64,000 nt of DNA from Clusia tigrina (taxonomy: Eukaryota > Arthropoda > Insecta > Diptera > Clusiidae). The notes under the pieces are model-generated. The model was given only the letters and a program-made list of their open reading frames with translations. It was not told the DNA's origin and ran no database searches. The first letter of the stretch is position 1, and each line of letters starts with the position of its first letter. Both the position numbers and the translations under genes were made by a program. Where the stretch lies: the NCBI GenBank assembly GCA_920105625.2, contig OV050033.1, positions 111,189,700 to 111,253,699 of the forward strand, given 5' to 3'. Shown piece by piece: positions 25,301-38,820 of the stretch.

Positions 25301-26155
25301 GCCATTTGAAGTTTTATCAGTGTTTGATTTGGTATTCAAGGGTAGCATAGGTTTGAGCGATAGCTTAAATTGACAAGAGGCTCGAGTACTTTATTGTTAC
25401 AAAATTTCAAGGTTTTATGACCCTCCAGTAAAAAGTTACAAGCATTTGTATGTTGCAAACTTTGATAGGTGTAGGATGTACCATATAGAAGTTAGGGCCA
25501 TTTGAAGCTTTATCAGTGTTTGATTTCATGGTTTTATGCCTTCCAGTAAAAAGTCACAAGCATTTGTATGTTGCAAACTTTGATAGGTGTAGGATGTACC
25601 ATATAGAAGTTAGGGCCATTTGAAGCTTTATCAGTGTTTGATTTCATGGTTTTATGCCCTCCAGTAAAAAGTTACAGGCATTTGTATGTTGCAAACTTTG
25701 ATAGGTGTAGGACGTACCGTATAGAAGTTAGGGCCATTTGAAGTTTTATCTGTGTTTTGTTTGGGACTCAAGGGTAGCATAGCTTTGAGCGATAGCTTAA
25801 ATTGACAAGAGGCGCGAGTACTTTATTGTTACAAAATTTCAAGGTTTTATGACGCTCCAGTAAAAAGTTACAAGCATTTGTATGTTGCAAACATTGATAG
25901 GTGTAGGACGTACCGTATAGAAGTTAGGGCCACTTGAAGTATTATCAGTGTTTGATTTGGGACTCAAGGGTAGCATAGCTTTGAGCGATAGCTTAAATTG
26001 ACAAGAGGCTCGAGTACTTTATTGTTACAAAATTTCAAGGTTTTATGACCCTCCAGTAAAAAGTTACAAGCATTTGTATGTTGCAAACTTTGATTGGTGT
26101 AGGATGTACCATATAGAAGTTAGGGCCATTTGAAGCTTTATCAGTGTTTGATTTC
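22343..26155 (+). repeat. 3813-bp higher-order repeat, copy 2
   Basis: This is the tandem partner of 18530-22342. The alignment ends at about 26163, where GACCCTCC replaces GCCTTCC. Small differences include ATAGGTATAGGACG at about 23775 where copy 1 has ATAGGTTTAGGACG, GACCATCC in copy 1 at 20937, and AAAGTCACAAG at about 25552. Confidence 0.87.
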
Positions 26156-28347
26156 ATGGTTTTATGACCCTCCAGTAAAAAGTTACAAGCATTTGTATGT
26201 TGCAAACATTGATAGGTTTAGGACGTACCGTATAGAAGTTAGGGCCATTTGAAGTTTTATCTGTGTTTTGTTTGGGACTCAATGGTAGCATAGCTTTGAG
26301 CGATAGCTTAAATTGAAAAGAGGCTCGAGTACTTTATTGTTACAAAATTTCAAGGTTTTATGTCCCTCCAGTAAAAAGTTACAAGCATTTGTAATTGCAA
26401 ACTTTGATAGGTGTAGGACGTACTGTATAGAAGTTAGGGCCATTTGAAGCTTTATCAGTGTTTGATTTCATGGTTTTATGACGCTCTAGTAAAAAGTTAC
26501 AAGCATTTGCATGTTGGAAACTTTGATAGGTATAGGATGCACCGTATAGAAGTTAGGGCCATTTGAAGTTTTATCAGTGTTTGATTTGGTATTCAAGGGT
26601 AGCATAGGTTTGAGCGATAGCTTAAATTGACAAGAGGCTCGAGTACTTTATTGTTACAAAATTTCAAGGTTTTATGACCCTCCAGTAAAAAGTTACAAGC
26701 ATTTGTATGTTGCAAACTTTGATAGGTGTAGGATGTACCGTATAGAAGTTAGGGCAATTTGAAGCTTTATCAGTGTTTGATTTCATGGTTTTATAACCCT
26801 CCAGTAAAAAGTTACAAGCATTTGTATGTTGCAAACTTTGATAGGTGTAGGACATACCGTATAGAAGTTAGGGCCATTTGAAGCTTTATCAGTGTATGAT
26901 TTCATGGTTTTATGCCCTCCAGTAAAAAGTTACAAGCATTTGTATGTTGCAAACTTTGATAGGTGTAGGATGTACCATATAGAAGTTAGGGCCATTTGAA
27001 GCTTTATCAGTGTTTGATTTCATGGTTTTATGCCTTCCAGTAAAAAGTTACAAGCATTTGTAAGTTGCAAACTTTGATAGGTGTAGGACGTACTGTATAG
27101 AAGTTAGGGCCATTTGAAGCTTTATCAGTGTTTGATTTCATGGTTTTATGACGCTCTAGTAAAAAGTTACAAGCATTTGCATGTTGGAAACTTTGATAGG
27201 TATAGGATGCACCGTATAGAAGTTAGGGCCATTTGAAGTTTTATCAGTGTTTGATTTGGTATTCAAGGGTAGCATTGGTTTGAGCGATAGCTTAAATTGA
27301 CAAGAGGCTCGAGTACTTTATTGTTACAAAATTTCAAGGTTTTATGACCCTCCAGTAAAAAGTTACAAGCATTTGTATGTTGCAAACTTTGATAGGTGTA
27401 GGATGTACCATATAGAAGTTAGGGCCATTTGAAGCTTTATCAGTGTTTGATTTCATGGTTTTATGCCTTCCAGTAAAAAGTTACAAGCATTTGTATGTCG
27501 CAAACTTTGATAGGTGTAGGATGTACCATATAGAAGTTAGGGCCATTTGAAGCTTTATCAGTGTTTGATTTCATGGTTTTATGCCCTCCAGTAAAAAGTT
27601 ACAGGCATTTGTATGTTGCAAACTTTGATAGGTGTAGGACGTACCGTATAGAAGTTAGGGCCATTTGAAGTTTTATCTGTGTTTTGTTTGGGACTCAAGG
27701 GTAGCATAGCTTTGAGCGATAGCTTAAATTGACAAGAGGCGCGAGTACTTTATTGTTACAAAATTTCAAGGTTTTATGACGCTCCAGTAAAAAGTTACAA
27801 GCATTTGTATGTTGCAAACATTGATAGGTGTAGGACGTACCGTATAGAAGTTAGGGCCACTTGAAGTATTATCAGTGTTTGATTTGGGACTCAAGGGTAG
27901 CATAGCTTTGAGCGATAGCTTAAATTGACAAGAGGCTCGAGTACTTTATTGTTACAAAATTTCAAGGTTTTATGACCCTCCAGTAAAAAGTTACAAGCAT
28001 TTGTATGTTGCAAACTTTGATTGGTGTAGGATGTACCATATAGAAGTTAGGGCCATTTGAAGCTTTATCAGTGTTTGATTTCATGGTTTTATGACCCTCC
28101 AGTAAAAAGTTACAAGCATTTGTATGTTGCAAACATTGATAGGTTTAGGACGTACCGTATAGAAGTTAGGGCCATTTGAAGTTTTATCTGTGTTTTGTTT
28201 GGGACTCAATGGTAGCATAGCTTTGAGCGATAGCTTAAATTGAAAAGAGGCTCGAGTACTTTATTGTTACAAAATTTCAAGGTTTTATGTCCCTCCAGTA
28301 AAAAGTTACAAGCATTTGTAATTGCAAACTTTGATAGGTGTAGGACA
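24494..28347 (+). repeat. 1927-bp tandem duplication (two copies, 24494-26420 and 26421-28347)
   Basis: TACTGTATAG at 24494 and 26421, GCGAGTACTT at 25814 and 27741, and TCATGGTTTT at 26154 and 28081 all give offset 1927. The first copy overlaps the second 3813-bp unit, so periods of 3813 and 1927 bp are superimposed. Both copies end in a monomer with the contracted GTAATTGC (for GTATGTTGC). The alignment breaks at about 28345 (GACACACC against GACGTACT). Confidence 0.87.
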
Positions 28348-31300
28348 CACCGTATAGAAGTTAGGGCCATTTGAAGCTTTATCAGTGTTTGATTTCATGG
28401 TTTTATGCCCTTCAGTAAAAAGTTACAGGCATTTGTATGTTGCAAACTTTGATAGGTGTAGGACGTACCGTATAGAAGTTAGGGCCATTTGAAGTTTTAT
28501 CTGTGTTTTGTTTGGGACTCAATGGTAGCATAGCTTTGAGCGATAGCTTAAATTGACAAGAGGCTCGAGTACTTTATTGTTATAAAATTTCAAGGTTTTA
28601 TGACCCTCCAGTAAAAAGTTACAAACATTTGTATGTTGCAAACTTTGATAGGTTTAGGACGTACCGTATAGAAGTTAGGGCCATTTGAAGTTTTATCAGT
28701 GTTTGATTTGGGACTCAAGGGTAGCATAGGTATGAACGATAGCATAAATTGACAAGAGGCTCGAGTACTTTATTGTTACAAAATTTCAAAGTGTTATGAC
28801 GCTCCAGTAAAAAGTTACAAGCATATGTATGTTGCAAACTTTGATAGGTGTTGGACGTACCGTATAGAATTAAGGCCATTTGAAGTTTTATCAGTGTTTG
28901 ATTTGGGACTCAAGGGTAGCATAGCTTTGAGCGACAGCTTAAATTGACAAGGGGCTCGAGTACTTTATTGTTACAAAATTTCAAGGTTTTATAACCCTTC
29001 AGTAAAAAGTTACAAACATTTGTATGTTGCAAACTTTGATCGGTGTAGGACGTACTGTATAGAAGTTAGGGCCATTTGAAGCTTTATCAGTGTTTGATTT
29101 CATGGTTTTATGACGCTCCAGTAAAAAGTGACAAGCATTTGTATGTTGCAAACTTTGATAGGTATAGGATGCACCGTATATAAGTTAGGCCATTTGAAGT
29201 TTTTTCAGTGTTTGATTTGGGACTCAAGGGTAGCATAGCTTTGAGCGATAGCTTTAATTGACAAGAGGCTCGAGTACTTTATTGATACAAAATTTCAAGG
29301 TTTTATGACGCTCTAGTAAAAAGTTACAAGCATTTGCATGTTGGAAACTTTGATAGGTATAGGATGCACCGTATAGAAGTTAGGGCCATTTGAAGTTTTA
29401 TCAGTGTTTGATTTGGGACTCAAGGGTAGCATAGCTTTGAGCGATAGCTTAAATTGACAAGAGGCTCGAGTACTTTATTGTGACAAAATTTCAAGGTTTT
29501 ATGACGCTCCTGTAAAAAGTTTCAAGCATTTGAATGTTGCAAACTTTGATAGGTGTAGGACGTACCGTATAGAAGTTAGGGCCATTTGAAGTTTTATCAG
29601 TGTTTGATTTGGGACTCAAGGGTAGCATAGCTTTGAGCGATAGCTTTAATTGACAAGAGGCTCGAGTACTTTATTGATTCAAAATTTCAAGGTTTTATGA
29701 CGCTCTAGTAAAAAGTTACAAGCATTTGCATGTTGGAAACTTTGATAGGTATAGGATGCACCGTATAGAAGTTAGGGCCATTTGAAGTTTTATCAGTGTT
29801 TGATTTGGTATTCAAGGGTAGCATAGGTTTGAGCGATAGCTTAAATTGACAAGAGGCTCGAGTACTTTATTGTTACAAAATTTCAAGGTTTTATGACCCT
29901 CCAGTAAAAAGTTACAAGCATTTGTATGTTGCAAACTTTGATAGGTGTAGGATGTACCGTATAGAAGTTAGGGCAATTTGAAGCTTTATCAGTGTTTGAT
30001 TTCATGGTTTTATAACCCTCCAGTAAAAAGTTACAAGCATTTGTATGTTGCAAACTTTGATAGGTTTAGGACGTACCGTATAGAAGTTAGGGCCATTTGA
30101 AGTTTTATCTGTGTTTTGTTTGGGACTCAATGGTAGCATAGCTTTGAGCGATAGCTTAAATTGACAAGAGGCTCGAGTACTTTATTGTTATAAAATTTCA
30201 AGGTTTTATCACCCTCCAGTAAAAAGTTACAAGCATTTGTATGTTGCAAACTTTGATAGGTGTAGGACATACCGTATATAAGTTAGGGCATTTGAAGCTT
30301 TATCAGTGTGTGATTTCATGGTTTTATGCCCTCCAGTAAAAAGTTACACGCATTTGTATGTTGCAAACTTTGATAGGTGTAGGACGTACCGTATAGAAGT
30401 TAGGGCCATTTGAAGTGTTTGATTTCATGGTTTTATGACGCTCCAGTAAAAAGTGGCAAGCATTTGTATGTTGAAAACTTTTATAGGAATAGGATGCACC
30501 GTATAGAAGTTAGGGCCATTTGAAGTTTTATCAGTGTTTGATTTGGGACTCAAGGGTAGCATAGCTTTGAGCGATAGCTTAAATTGACAAGATGCTCGAG
30601 TACTTTATTGTTACAAAATTTCATGGTTTTATGACACTCCAGTAAAAAGTTACAAGCATTTGTATGCTGCAAACTTTGATAGGTATAGGATGCACCGTAT
30701 AGAAGTTAAGGCCATTTGAAGTTTTATCAGTGTTTGATTTGGGACTCAACTGTAGCATAGCTTTGAGCGATTGCTTAAATTGACAAGAGGCTCGAGTACT
30801 TTATTGTTACAAAATTTCAAGGTTTTATGACCCTTCAGTAAAAAGCTACAAGCATTTGTATGTTGCAAACTTTGATAGCTGTAGGACATACCGTATAGAA
30901 GTTAGGGCCATTTGAAGCTTTATCAGTGTTTGATTTCATGGTTTTATGACCCTCCAGTAAAAAGTTACAAGCATTTGTATGTTGAAAACGTTGATAGGTT
31001 TAGGACGTACCGTATAGAAGTTAGGGCCATTTGAAGTTTTATCTGTGTTTTGTTTGGGACTCAAGGGTAGCATAGCTTTGAGCGATAGCTTAAATTGACA
31101 AGAGGCGCGAGTACTTTATTGTTACAAAATTTCAAGGTTTTATGACGCTCCAGTAAAAAGTTACAAGCATTTGTATGTTGCAAACTTTGATAGGTGTAGG
31201 ACGTACCGTAGAGAAGTTAGGGCCACTTGAAGTATTATCAGTGTTTGATTTGGGACTCAAGGGTAGCATAGCTTTGAGCGATAGCTTAAATTGACAAGAG

Positions 31301-32330
31301 GCTCGAGTACTTTATTGTTACAAAATTTCAAGGTTTTATGACCCTCCAGTAAAAAGTTACAAGCATTTGTATGTTGCAAACTTTGATTGGTGTAGGATGT
31401 ACCATATAGAAGTTAGGGCCATTTGAAGCTTTATCAGTGTTTGATTTCATGGTTTTATGGCCCTCCAGTAAAAAGTTACAAGCATTTGTATGTTGCAAAC
31501 ATTGATAGGTTTAGGACGTACCGTATAGAAGTTAGGGCCATTTGAAGTTTTATCTGTGTTTTGTTTGGGACTCAATGGTAGCATAGCTTTGAACGATAGC
31601 TTAAATTGACAAGAGGCTCGAGTACTTTATTGTTACAAAATTTCAAGGTTTTATGACCCTCCAGTAAAAAGTTACAAGCATTTGTAATTGCAAACTTTGA
31701 TAGGTGTAGGACACACCGTATAGAAGTTAGGGCCATTTGAAGCTTTATTAGTGTTTGATTTCATGGTTTTATGCCCTCCAGTAAAAAGTTACAGGCATTT
31801 GTATGTTGCAAACTTTGATAGGTGTAGGACGTACCGTATAGAAGTTAGGGCCATTTGAAGCTTTATCAGTTTTTGATTTCATGGTTTTATGACGCTCCAG
31901 TAAAAAGTGACAAGCATTTGTATATTGCAAACTTTGATAGGAATAGGATGCACCGTATAGAAGTTAGGGCCATTTGAAGTTTTATCAGTGTTTGATTTGG
32001 GACTCAAGGATAGCATAGCTTTGAGCGATAGCTTAAATTGACGAGAGGCTCGAGTACTTTATTGTTACAAAATTTCAAGGTTTTATGACCCTTCAGTAAA
32101 AAGTTACAAGCATTTGTATGTTGCAAACTTTGATAGGTGTAGGACATACCGTATAGAAGTTAGGGCCATTTGAAGTTTTATCTGTGTTTTGTTTGGGACT
32201 CAAGGGTAGCATAGCTTTGAGCGATAGCTTAAATTGACGAGAGGCTCGAGTACTTTATTGTTACAAAATTTCAAGGTTTTATGACCCTCCAGTAAAAAGT
32301 TACAAGCATTTGTATGTTGCAAACTTTGAT
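28348..32330 (+). repeat. Less regular satellite block at the left of the window's middle
   Basis: Monomers from several families alternate here: GAATTAAGG F copies near 28870, TATATAAG near 29180, GGAAAC F copies near 29340 and 29740, and the GAGGCGCGAG series near 31100, which follows 27660-28450. There are private changes, such as a 9-bp loss between GAAG and GTGTTTG near 30414 and GTAGAGAAG near 31210. I found no long tandem period covering the block. It has no counterpart in the right half within this window. Confidence 0.75.
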
Positions 32331-35300
32331 CGGTGTAGGACGTACCGTATAGAAGTTAGGGCCATTTGAAGTTTTATCAGTGTTTGATTTGGGACTCAAG
32401 GGTAGCATAGCTATGAACGATAGCTTAAATTGACAAGAGGCTCGAGTACTTTATTGTTACAAAATTTCAAAGTGTTATGACGCTCCAGTAAAAAGTTTCA
32501 AGCATATGTATGTTGCAAACTTTGATAGGTGTTGGACGTACCGTATAGAATTAAGGCCATTTGAAGTTTTATCAGTGTTTGATTTGGGACTCAAGGGTAG
32601 CATAGCTTTGAGCGATAGCTTAAATTGACAAGGGGCTCGAGTACTTTATTGTTACAAAATTTCAAGGTTTTATGACCCTTCAGTAAAAAGTTACAAACAT
32701 TTGTATGTTGCAAACTTTGATCGGTGTAGGACGTACCGTATAGAAGTTAGGGCCATTTGAAGCTTTATCAGTGTTTGATTTCATGGTTTTGTGCCCTCCA
32801 GTAAAAAGTTACAAGCATTTGTATGTTGCAAACTTTGATAGGTGTAGGACGTACTGTATAGAAGTTAGGGCCATTTGAAGCTTTATCAGTGTTTGATTTC
32901 ATGGTTTTATGACGCTCCAGTAAAAAGTGACAAGCATTTGTATGTTGCAAACTTTGATAGGTATAGGATGCACCGTATAGAAGTTAGGGCCATTTGAAGT
33001 TTTTTCAGTGTTTGATTTGGGACTCAACCGTAGCATAGCTTTGAGCGATAGCTTAAATTGACAAGAGGCTCGAGTACTTTATTGTGACAAAATTTCAAGG
33101 TTTTATGACGCTCCAGTAAAAAGTTTCAAGCATTTGAATGTTGCAAACTTTGATAGGTGTAGGACGTACCGTATAGAAGTTAGGGCCATTTGAAGTTTTA
33201 TCAGTGTTTGATTTGGGACTCAAGGGTAGCATAGCTTTGAGCGATAGCTTTAATTGACAAGAGGCTCGAGTACTTTATTGATACAAAATTTCAAGGTTTT
33301 ATGACGCTCTAGTAAAAAGTTACAAGCATTTGTATGCTGCAAACTTTGATAGGTGTAGGATGTACCGTATAGAAGTTAGGGCAATTTGAAGCTTTATCAG
33401 TGTTTGATTTCATGGTTTTATAACCCTCCAGTAAAAAGTTACTTGAAGTATTATCAGTGTTTGATTTGGGACTCAAGGGTAGCATAGCTTTGAGCGATAG
33501 CTTAAATTGACAAGAGGCTCGAGTACTTTATTGTTACAAAATTTCAAGGTTTTATGACCCTCCAGTAAAAAGTTACAAGCATTTGTATGTTGCAAACTTT
33601 GATTGGTGTAGGATGTACCATATAGAAGTTAGGGCCATTTGAAGCTTTATCAGTGTTTGATTTCATGGTTTTATGACCCTCCAGTAAAAAGTTACAAGCA
33701 TTTGTATGTTACAAACATTGATAGGTTTAGGACGTACCGTATAGAAGTTAGGGCCATTTGAAGTTTTATCTGTGTTTTGTTTGGGACTCAATGGTAGCAT
33801 AGCTTTGAACGATAGCTTAAATTGACAAGAGGCTCGAGTACTTTATTGTTACAAAATTTCAAGGTTTTATGACCCTCCAGTAAAAAGTTACAAGCATTTG
33901 TATGTTGCAAACTTTGATCGGTGTAGGACGTACCGTATAGAAGTTAGGGCCATTTGAAGTTTTATCAGTGTTTGATTTGGGACTCAAGGGTAGCATAGCT
34001 ATGAACGATAGCTTAAATTGACAAGAGGCTCGAGTACTTTATTGTTACAAAATTTCAAAGTGTTATGACGCTCCAGTAAAAAGTTTCAAGCATATGTATG
34101 TTGCAAACTTTGATAGGTGTTGGACGTACCGTATAGAATTAAGGCCATTTGAAGTTTTATCAGTGTTTGATTTGGGACTCAAGGGTAGCATAGCTTTGAG
34201 CGATAGCTTAAATTGACAAGGGGCTCGAGTACTTTATTGTTACAAAATTTCAAGGTTTTATGACCCTTCAGTAAAAAGTTACAAACATTTGTATGTTGCA
34301 AACTTTGATCGGTGTAGGACGTACCGTATAGAAGTTAGGGCCATTTGAAGCTTTATCAGTGTTTGATTTCATGGTTTTGTGCCCTCCAGTAAAAAGTTAC
34401 AAGCATTTGTATGTTGCAAACTTTGATAGGTGTAGGACGTACTGTATAGAAGTTAGGGCCATTTGAAGCTTTATCAGTGTTTGATTTCATGGTTTTATGA
34501 CGCTCCAGTAAAAAGTGACAAGCATTTGTATGTTGCAAACTTTGATAGGTATAGGATGCACCGTATAGAAGTTAGGGCCATTTGAAGTTTTTTCAGTGTT
34601 TGATTTGGGACTCAACCGTAGCATAGCTTTGAGCGATAGCTTAAATTGACAAGAGGCTCGAGTACTTTATTGTGACAAAATTTCAAGGTTTTATGACGCT
34701 CCAGTAAAAAGTTTCAAGCATTTGAATGTTGCAAACTTTGATAGGTGTAGGACGTACCGTATAGAAGTTAGGGCCATTTGAAGTTTTATCAGTGTTTGAT
34801 TTGGGACTCAAGGGTAGCATAGCTTTGAGCGATAGCTTTAATTGACAAGAGGCTCGAGTACTTTATTGATACAAAATTTCAAGGTTTTATGACGCTCTAG
34901 TAAAAAGTTACAAGCATTTGTATGCTGCAAACTTTGATAGGTGTAGGATGTACCGTATAGAAGTTAGGGCAATTTGAAGCTTTATCAGTGTTTGATTTCA
35001 TGGTTTTATAACCCTCCAGTAAAAAGTTACTTGAAGTATTATCAGTGTTTGATTTGGGACTCAAGGGTAGCATAGCTTTGAGCGATAGCTTAAATTGACA
35101 AGAGGCTCGAGTACTTTATTGTTACAAAATTTCAAGGTTTTATGACCCTCCAGTAAAAAGTTACAAGCATTTGTATGTTGCAAACTTTGATTGGTGTAGG
35201 ATGTACCATATAGAAGTTAGGGCCATTTGAAGCTTTATCAGTGTTTGATTTCATGGTTTTATGACCCTCCAGTAAAAAGTTACAAGCATTTGTATGTTGC

Positions 35301-35506
35301 AAACATTGATAGGTTTAGGACGTACCGTATAGAAGTTAGGGCCATTTGAAGTTTTATCTGTGTTTTGTTTGGGACTCAATGGTAGCATAGCTTTGAACGA
35401 TAGCTTAAATTGACAAGAGGCTCGAGTACTTTATTGTTACAAAATTTCAAGGTTTTATGACCCTCCAGTAAAAAGTTACAAGCATTTGTATGTTGCAAAC
35501 TTTGAT
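32331..35506 (+). repeat. 1588-bp tandem duplication (32331-33918 and 33919-35506)
   Basis: The 1588-bp offset holds from the GATCGG monomer (32331 and 33919) to about 35506, where TTGATTGG replaces TTGATCGG. Both copies share rare changes: AAAGTTTCAAGCATATG, GGTTTTGTGCCC, and a 134-bp truncated monomer (33406-33539 and 34994-35127). That makes the duplication younger than those changes. One difference I saw is TTACAAACATTG at about 33710 against TTGCAAACATTG at about 35298. Confidence 0.88.
33406..33539 (+). repeat. 134-bp truncated F monomer
   Basis: The monomer runs normally to AGTAAAAAGTTAC and then continues at TTGAAGTATTATCAG, skipping about 62 bp of the core. The junction near 33442 has AC shared by both parents (GTTAC and CCACTTGAAG). 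The same junction appears at about 35030 inside the 1588-bp duplicate and nowhere else that I saw. Confidence 0.85.
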
Positions 35507-37674
35507 TGGTGTAGGATGTACCATATAGAAGTTAGGGCCATTTGAAGCTTTATCAGTGTTTGATTTCATGGTTTTATGACCCTCCAGTAAAAAGTTACAA
35601 GCATTTGTAATTGCAAACTTTGATAGGTGTAGGACACACCGTATAGAAGTTAGGGCCATTTGAAGCTTTATTAGTGTTTGATTTCATGGTTTTATGCCCT
35701 CCAGTAAAAAGTTACAGGCATTTGTATGTTGCAAACTTTGATAGGTGTAGGACGTACCGTATAGAAGTTAGGGCCATTTGAAGTTTTATCAGTGTTTGAT
35801 TTGGGACTCAAGGAAAGCATAGCTTGGAGCGATAGCTTAAATTGACGAGAGGCTCGAGTACTTTATTGTTACAAAATGTCAAGGTTTTATGACCCTCCAG
35901 TAAAAAGTTACAAGCATTTGTATGTTGCAAACTTTGATAGGTGTTGGACGTACCGTATAGAATTAAGGCCATTTGAAGTTTTATCAGTGTTTGATTTGGG
36001 ACTCAAGGGTAGCATAGCTTTGAGCGATAGCTTAAATTGACAAGGGGCTCGAGTACTTTATTGTTACAAAATTTCAAGGTTTTATGACCCTTCAGTAAAA
36101 AGTTACAAACATTTGTATGTTGCAAACTTTGATCGGTGTAGGACGTACCGTATAGAAGTTAGGGCCATTTGAAGCTTTATCAGTGTTTGATTTCATGGTT
36201 TTATGCCCTAGAGTAAAAAGTTACAAGCATTTGTATGTTGCAAACTTTGATAGGTGTAGGACGTACTGTATAGAAGTTAGGGCCATTTGAAGCTTTATCA
36301 GTGTTTGATTTCATGGTTTTATGACGCTCCAGTAAAAAGTGACAAGCATTTGTATGTTGCAAACTTTGATAGGTATAGGATGCACCGTATAGAAGTTAGG
36401 GCCATTTGAAGTTTTTTCAGTGTTTGATTTGGGACTCAACCGTAGCATAGCTTTGAGCGATAGCTTAAATTGACAAGAGGCTCGAGTACTTTATTGTGAC
36501 AAAATTTCAAGGTTTTATGACGCTCCAGTAAAAAGTTTCTAGCATTTGAATGTTGCAAACTTTGATAGGTGTAGGACGTACCGTATAGAAGTTAGGGCCA
36601 TTTGAAGTTTTATCAGTGTTTGATTTGGGACTCAAGGGTAGCATAGCTTTGAGCGATAGCTTTAATTGACAAGAGGCTCGAGTACTTTATTGATACAAAA
36701 TTTCAAGGTTTTATGACGCTCTAGTAAAAAGTTACAAGCATTTGCATGTTGGAAACTTTGATAGGTATAGGATGCACCGTATAGATGTTAGGGCCATTTG
36801 AAGTTTTATCAGTGTTTGATTTGGTATTCAAGGGTAGCATAGGTTTGAGCGATAGCTTAAATTGACAAGAGGCTCGAGTACTTTATTGTTACAAAATTTC
36901 AAGGTTTTATGACCCTCCAGTAAAAAGTTACAAGCATTTGTATGCTGCAAACTTTGATAGGTGTAGGATGTACCGTATAGAAGTTAGGGCAATTTGAAGC
37001 TTTATCAGTGTTTGATTTCATGGTTTTATAACCCTCCAGTAAAAAGTTACAAGCATTTGTATGTTGCAAACTTTGATAGGTTTAGGACGTACCGTATAGA
37101 AGTTAGGGCCATTTGAAGTTTTATCTGTGTTTTGTTTGGGACTCAATGGTAGCATAGCTTTGAGCGATAGCTTAAATTGACAAGAGGCTCGAGTACTTTA
37201 TTGTTACAAAATTTCAAGGTTTTATGACCCTCCAGTAAAAAGTTACAAGCATTTGTATGTTGCAAACTTTGATAGGTGTAGGACATACCGTATAGAAGTT
37301 AGGGCCATTTGAAGCTTTATCAGTGTTTCATTTCATGGTTTTATGCCCTCCAGTAAAAAGTTACAAGCATTTGTATGTTGCAAACTTTGATAGGTGTAGG
37401 ACGTACCGTATAGAAGTTAGGGCCATTTGAAGCTTTATCAGTGTTAGATTTCATGGTTTTATGACGCTCCAGTAAAAAGTGACAAGCATTTGTATGTTGC
37501 TAACTTTGATAGGTGTAGGACGTACCGTATAGAAGTTAGGGCCATTTGAAGCTTTATCAGTGTTAGATTTCATGGTTTTATGACGCTCCAGTAAAAAGTG
37601 ACAAGCATTTGTATGTTGCTAACTTTGATAGGTATAGGATGCACCGTATAGAAGTTAGGGCCATTTGAAGTTTT
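35507..37674 (+). repeat. Less regular satellite block at the right of the window's middle
   Basis: It mixes S copies with GACACACC and ACAGGCATTTG, F copies with GTTGGACG and GGAAAC, and S copies with private bases. Private changes include CCCTAGAGTAAAAAG near 36208, GAAAGCATAGCTTGGAGCG near 35813 and AAGTTTCTAGC near 36535. It ends with a 119-bp S duplication, after which the right-half copy of the 6.3-kb region begins. Confidence 0.75.
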
Positions 37675-37682
37675 TTCAGTGT
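37445..37682 (+). repeat. Tandem duplication of a single 119-bp S monomer
   Basis: TAGATTTCATGG starts at 37445 and again at 37564. Both units carry two rare changes, GTGTTAGATTTC and TGTTGCTAAC, that I did not see elsewhere. They therefore share an immediate common ancestor. This is the smallest duplication step seen in the window. Confidence 0.85.
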
Positions 37683-38820
37683 TTGATTTGGGACTCAAGG
37701 GTAGCATAGCTTTGAGCGATAGCTTAAATTGACAAGGGGCTCGAGTACTTTATTGTTACAAAATTTCAAGGTTTTATGACCCTTCAGTAAAAAGTTACAA
37801 ACATTTGTATGTTGCAAACTTTGATCGGTGTAGGACGTACCGTATAGAAGTTAAGGCCATTTGAAGCTTTATCAGTGTTTGATTTCATGGTTTTATGCCC
37901 TCCAGTAAAAAGTTACAAGCATTTGCATGTTGCAAACTTTGATAGGTATAGGATGCACCGTATAGAAGTTAGGGCCATTTGAAGTTTTGTCAGGGTTTGA
38001 TTTGGGACTCAAGGGTAGCATAGCTTTGAGCGATAGCTTTAATTGACAAGAGGCTCGAGTACTTTACTGATACAAAATTTCAAGATTTTATGACGCTCCA
38101 GTAAAACGTGACAAGCATTTGTATGTTGCAAACTTTGATAGGAATAGGATGCTCCGTATAGAAGTTAGGGCCATTTGAAGTTTTATCAGTGTTTGATTTG
38201 GACTCACGGGTAGCATAGCTTTGAGCGATAGCTTAAATTGACAAGAGGCTCGAGTACTTTATTGTTACAAAATTTCAAGGTTTTATGACGCTCCAGTAAA
38301 AAGTTACAAGCATTTGAATGCTGCAAACTTTGATAGGTGTAGGACGTACCGTTTAGAAGTTAGGGCCATTTGAAGTTTTGTCAGGGTTTGATTTGGGACT
38401 CAAGGGTAGCATAGCTTTGAGCGATAGCTTAAATTGACAAGATGCTCGAGTACTTTATTGTTACAAAATTTCAAGGTTTTATGACGCTCCAGTAAAAAGT
38501 TACAAGCATTTGTATGCTGCAAACTTTGATAGGTATAGGATGCACCGTATTGAAGTTAGGGCTATTTGAAGTTTTATCAGTGTTTGATTTGGGACTCAAC
38601 CGTAGCATAGCTTTGAGCGATAGCTTAAATTGACAAGAGGCTCGAGTACTTTATTGTTACAAAATTTCAAGGTTTTATGACCCTTCAGTAAAAAGTTACA
38701 AGCATTTGTATGTTGCAAACTTTGATAGGTGTAGGACATACCGTATAGAAGTTAGGGCCATTTGTAGCTTTATCAGTGTTTGCTTTCATGGTTTTATGAC
38801 CCTCCAGTAAAAAGTTACAA

